From Saccharomonospora marina XMU15 (GTDB taxonomy: Bacteria; Actinomycetota; Actinomycetes; Mycobacteriales; Pseudonocardiaceae): a stretch of 64,000 bases of DNA. The DNA lies in the NCBI RefSeq assembly GCF_000244955.1, contig NZ_CM001439.1, positions 3,204,385 to 3,268,384 on the forward strand, written 5' to 3'. Position numbers and translations under genes: made by a program. This document shows, piece by piece, positions 61,431 through 64,000 of the stretch (position 1 is its first letter; every line of letters starts with the position of its first letter). Under the pieces are notes generated by a model. That model saw only the letters and a program-made list of their open reading frames with translations. It was not told where the DNA came from and ran no database searches.

Positions 61431-61765
61431 AGTGAAGCAGTTCAGTTGCTCTGCTGAAGTGTCGTGGCCGAGGGACTTTCGCGGTCGGTCGTTGAACTCC
61501 GCGGCGACGCTCGTAGCTCCCAAACGCTGTGTCGCGACAGGTCGACACCACGCTGGAGGTATTGGCGGAGCGAGCCGTTGGTGTTCTCGTTGCTGCCGCG
61601 CTGACGTGGATCTGCGGGACCCCCGCAGTGTCTCGCGTAGATGGCCGACGGTGGTGATCAAGCTGTCTCGCACGCCCTCGGAGCTTCGTTCCGTACCAAG
61701 GTGCCCGACCATCACGATGCGGCTGGATCGTTCGACGAGCGTAGTACTCCAGCTGTAGTTCGTGA
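61430..61765 (-). pseudogene. IS30-family transposase remnant
   Basis: On the minus strand TTLVERSSRIVMVGHLG leads to a stretch ending VAAEFNDRPRKSLGHDTSAE, which are the catalytic-core start and the C-terminal signature of IS30 transposases (LVERxSR, then LNDRPRKxLGxxTPAE). The DNA between is shortened and shifted in frame (a piece reading QQREHQR comes from the RGSNENTNG region). It is inactive. Confidence 0.7.
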
Positions 61766-61844
61766 TGGTTAGATCGCCAAATGACTTTGTTCGGATTCGA
61801 AAGCTTATCCCAATTTTTTTTCAGCAGCGTGCCAGCCATCATCT

Positions 61845-62066
61845 TCAGTAGACATCATCAAGGATGTCCGACCACTCAGGTACCCGCTCACCGAACTGAG
61901 GCTCTTGGAGGTCCTGCCAGTCGTTGGGCGGCGAGTCGTCACGCAGGTCGTTCCAATCCGGTGGCAACGACTGCTGTTCTCCCACGTAGAACAGTACGGC
62001 CTGATTTTCATTCCAACGCCACTGAAATGAATACTGACGAACGGGTAGCGTTCGACGATTGGTCAT
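61845..62066 (-). CDS. Small acidic hypothetical protein
   Basis: This 73-residue protein starts at ATG 62066 (MTNRRTLPVRQYSFQWRW). The second half is strikingly acidic and Trp-rich (LPPDWNDLRDDSPPNDWQ, VPEWSDILDDVY). Codon use is less GC-biased at third positions than in most island genes. Size, acidity and position near an RHS gene would suit an immunity-type protein, but no family is recognised and that role is only a guess. An upstream GTG at 62093 is an alternative start. Confidence 0.4.
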   Translation of the reverse strand: MTNRRTLPVRQYSFQWRWNENQAVLFYVGEQQSLPPDWNDLRDDSPPNDWQDLQEPQFGERVPEWSDILDDVY

Positions 62067-62529
62067 ATTTCTGTACTCGGCGAAGGGGCCCACTTGCTCA
62101 ACCGGTCGGCGAGTAAAGCAAGATCTTCAACCCGTCCAAGGTTGTATCAATGAAATTCCGCTCGTAACTGGTGAAGTAGCAGTATTTGCATTGTGCGATA
62201 TTCTACTCTGTCGGCGACGGCCGCCGGTATGGGACGCCGAGTGCGATGGCCGGTGTTGGTACCCAACATTGAAGTCATTCTGCAGAGCGTCACGGCGCTG
62301 AAGGGGTCGTCGAAGCCGTAGGCTGGGCGGCGCCGGTCGGTGCCCAAGTCGAGTTCGGGCGGGAGTCTGCAACTGTGCGATGTGCGGCGTCGAGCACCTG
62401 CGCAGGTAGTAGGTCGCCGAAACGTCGGAAGGTTGAGCTCGCCAGCGGGGTGCCGTCAGCAGTTGCGGCTGCAGCCATGTTGAGATCGGCGAGTGGATCT
62501 GGATGGCTAGCAGTTCGGTTAGCGCTAGA
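62067..62529. other. 460-bp stretch left of the IS5 element, no recognised gene
   Basis: Minus-strand frames (e.g. one reading RRPAYGFDDPFSAVTLCR) and one continuing LASSTFRRFGDLLPAQVLD are open but match nothing I recognise. No YD-type repeat is seen in any frame, so the RHS gene right of the IS does not continue here in this orientation. Confidence 0.4.
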
Positions 62530-63570
62530 GCCTGTTTCATAAGCGAGGTAGCCACTCGTTGATTGCGGCGATGTGGATGGTGGCTTCGTAGCGGACGGCG
62601 AGCTTGTCGTATCGGGTGGCGAGGGCTCGGTGACGTTTGAGGCGGTTGATTCCGCATTCGACCGCGTGTCGCTGTTTGTAGGTGTGCGGGTCGAAGGCTG
62701 GTGGTCGACCGCCGTTGCGTCCACGCCTGCGGCGATGCCGGATCTGATCGGCAGGCTGGGGGATGGTGCATGCGATCCCACGTCTGCGCAGGTGGGCCCG
62801 GTTGGTGCGGGAACTGTAGGCCTTATCCGCCAGCACCCGATCTGGTCGGGTCCGGGCTCGTCCACCACCGGTTCGGGCGACCTGGATGCCAGCCAGCACC
62901 GCCTCGAACTGCGGACTGTCCCCACGCTGCCCCGCCGTCACCAGCAGCGACAGCGGTCTGTGCCCCTGTTCGGTCGTCAGATGCAGCTTGGTGGTCCATC
63001 CACCTCGAGACCGGCCCAACGCGTGGTCAGCGGGTTCGGGCGCGCCCACCCCACCCGGCGGTTCCTTTTGCACCTCGCTCTCGGCCCGCGCGCCCGCCGC
63101 ATGCTGATGCGCTCGGTTGATCGTGGAATCCACGCTCACGTCCCACGTGATCACACCGGCTGCGTCGGCCCTGCTCTGCAATGCCGCCAGGATCACCGCC
63201 CACACACCAGCGCGCTGCCAGCGCCGGAACAACCCATAGACACTCTGCCAGGACCCATACACCGGTGGGACATCGCGCCAGGGAGAGCCCACACGCACTC
63301 GCCACCGAATCCCGTCGATGAGTTGACGCTTGGTCCACTTCGGTGGGCGACCCGGCTTCTGACCGACCGGCAGCAACGGTTCCAGTACTGCCCACTGCGC
63401 GTCGGTCAAGTCGGCTCGCCCCGCCGCCGCTACGCTGGCCACGAGGTCTCCGGTGTTCTCGATCTTCTTGGTCGTTGATCGATCTACCGGAGACCTCGCC
63501 TATTTGGCCAACGACACGCCGCAAACCCTCCGCAGCCAAAGACCTCCCAGCTCAGCGCATTGAAACAGGC
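62530..63570. mobile_element. IS5-family insertion sequence, about 1.04 kb
   Basis: The ends are bounded by inverted repeats: GCCTGTTTCA at 62530-62539 and its exact complement TGAAACAGGC at 63561-63570. They enclose one full-length transposase gene on the minus strand. An additional inverted repeat flanks the transposase start (GAGGTCTCCGGT near 63442 and ACCGGAGACCTC near 63485). No clear target-site duplication was seen. It is the only apparently complete mobile element in the window. Confidence 0.75.
62537..63442 (-). CDS. IS5-family transposase
   Basis: This 301-residue DDE transposase has the N-terminal DUF4096-like part ([38 protein letters not shown]), first Asp in [18 protein letters not shown], second Asp in [10 protein letters not shown], and third acidic region [20 protein letters not shown] with the YxREK-like end [14 protein letters not shown]. 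No frameshift is present, so it may be active. The stop codon lies inside the right-hand (minus-sense) terminal repeat, as is usual in compact IS5 elements. Confidence 0.93.
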   Translation of the reverse strand: MASVAAAGRADLTDAQWAVLEPLLPVGQKPGRPPKWTKRQLIDGIRWRVRVGSPWRDVPPVYGSWQSVYGLFRRWQRAGVWAVILAALQSRADAAGVITWDVSVDSTINRAHQHAAGARAESEVQKEPPGGVGAPEPADHALGRSRGGWTTKLHLTTEQGHRPLSLLVTAGQRGDSPQFEAVLAGIQVARTGGGRARTRPDRVLADKAYSSRTNRAHLRRRGIACTIPQPADQIRHRRRRGRNGGRPPAFDPHTYKQRHAVECGINRLKRHRALATRYDKLAVRYEATIHIAAINEWLPRL

Positions 63571-63571
63571 C

Positions 63572-64000
63572 CTGGGCCGCCTCGCCACCGACACAGTCGA
63601 AGCCCCCGACGGCACCACCACAGCCTCGATCAGCTACGACTACGACGACGAAGACCAACTCACCACCAAAACCACCACCGGCCTGGCCGGAGCCGCCACC
63701 AACACCTACACCTACGACCAGGCCGGGCGGCTCACCTCCTGGGACGACGGCACCACCGTCCACGACTACGAATGGGACGCCGCAGGCAACCTCACCCGAG
63801 ACGGACCCGACACCGCCACCTACAACGAACGCAACCAACTACAGGCCCACGGCGACACCACCTACACCTACACCCCCCGCGGCACCCTCATCTCCCGCAC
63901 CACCAACGGCACCACCACAACCCAGCAGTTCAACGCCTTCGACGAACTCGTCACCGACGGCACCACCACCAACACCTACGACGGACTCAACAGGCTCATC
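63572..64000 (+). CDS. RHS/YD-repeat protein, partial (runs past the window end)
   Basis: An uninterrupted plus-strand frame reads SISYDYDDEDQLTTKTTTG, TYTYDQAGRLTSWDDGT, YEWDAAGNLTRDG and TNTYDGLNRLI. These are consecutive YD (RHS) repeats of the type YDxxGRL followed by GN(L)T. Such repeats build the shell of secreted RHS/wall-associated polymorphic toxins. The frame is open back to the terminal repeat of the IS5 element and has no start of its own, so the element appears to cut the gene. The rest, including any toxin tip, lies beyond 64000. Confidence 0.85.
   Translation, partial: MGRLATDTVEAPDGTTTASISYDYDDEDQLTTKTTTGLAGAATNTYTYDQAGRLTSWDDGTTVHDYEWDAAGNLTRDGPDTATYNERNQLQAHGDTTYTYTPRGTLISRTTNGTTTTQQFNAFDELVTDGTTTNTYDGLNRLI

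Overview
The window is high-GC actinobacterial DNA. The PucR-type regulator, F420-type luciferase-like oxidoreductases, DUF2157 protein and ESX-like protein fit a Pseudonocardiales-type genome, but no rRNA or species marker is present, so the taxon is an inference. It has three parts: an ordinary chromosomal arm (1-25.3 kb), an acquired NRPS biosynthetic island (about 25.6-60.6 kb) bordered and interrupted by decayed mobile elements, and a right border of IS remnants, one intact-looking IS5-family element and the start of an RHS/YD-repeat gene (60.6-64 kb).

Left arm. After a partial membrane protein come a VapBC-like toxin-antitoxin pair, a 1-Cys peroxiredoxin, a TetR regulator beside a frameshifted P450, and two paralogous luciferase-like oxidoreductases flanking an ESX-like protein. 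A nine-gene minus-strand block (23.67 to 9.96 kb) looks like one D-amino-acid-peptide salvage system. It holds a dipeptide ABC importer with a fused permease-ATPase, an S9 peptidase fused to a serine beta-lactamase-type peptidase, an M20 amidohydrolase, a GNAT acyltransferase, an enolase-superfamily N-acylamino-acid racemase, and a PucR regulator. The racemase-GNAT-M20 trio matches the known N-succinylation route that converts D- to L-amino acids.

NRPS island. The plus strand carries an MFS exporter, an OTC-like carbamoyltransferase, a second-type CoaD, and both subunits of a B12-dependent glutamate mutase (3-methylaspartate supply). The minus strand carries a coupled cassette (GHMP kinase, PLP beta-replacement enzyme, ATP-grasp, argininosuccinate-lyase-like) that fits 2,3-diaminobutyrate synthesis from threonine. 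It also carries a three-module NRPS with thioesterase (NRPS-A), MbtH, a P450, an aminotransferase, an MppJ-like keto-acid C-methyltransferase, a B12 radical-SAM methylase of a family usually seen with RiPPs, and a two-module NRPS (NRPS-B). Only NRPS-A has a thioesterase, so the expected order is NRPS-B then NRPS-A, giving a pentapeptide. Module 4 has an Asp-type code, module 2 resembles Val, and the other three codes are unassigned.

The assembly line has been reshaped. Two condensation-domain fossils lie at 38.2-38.5 kb and 29.6-29.85 kb. NRPS-B has a 636-bp and NRPS-A a 401-bp near-identical internal duplication. The first condensation domain of NRPS-B is degenerate. Remnants of IS3 (twice), IS256-like, IS66, IS30 and a tyrosine integrase mark the island. 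All calls are manual readings of the sequence; no database search was run.
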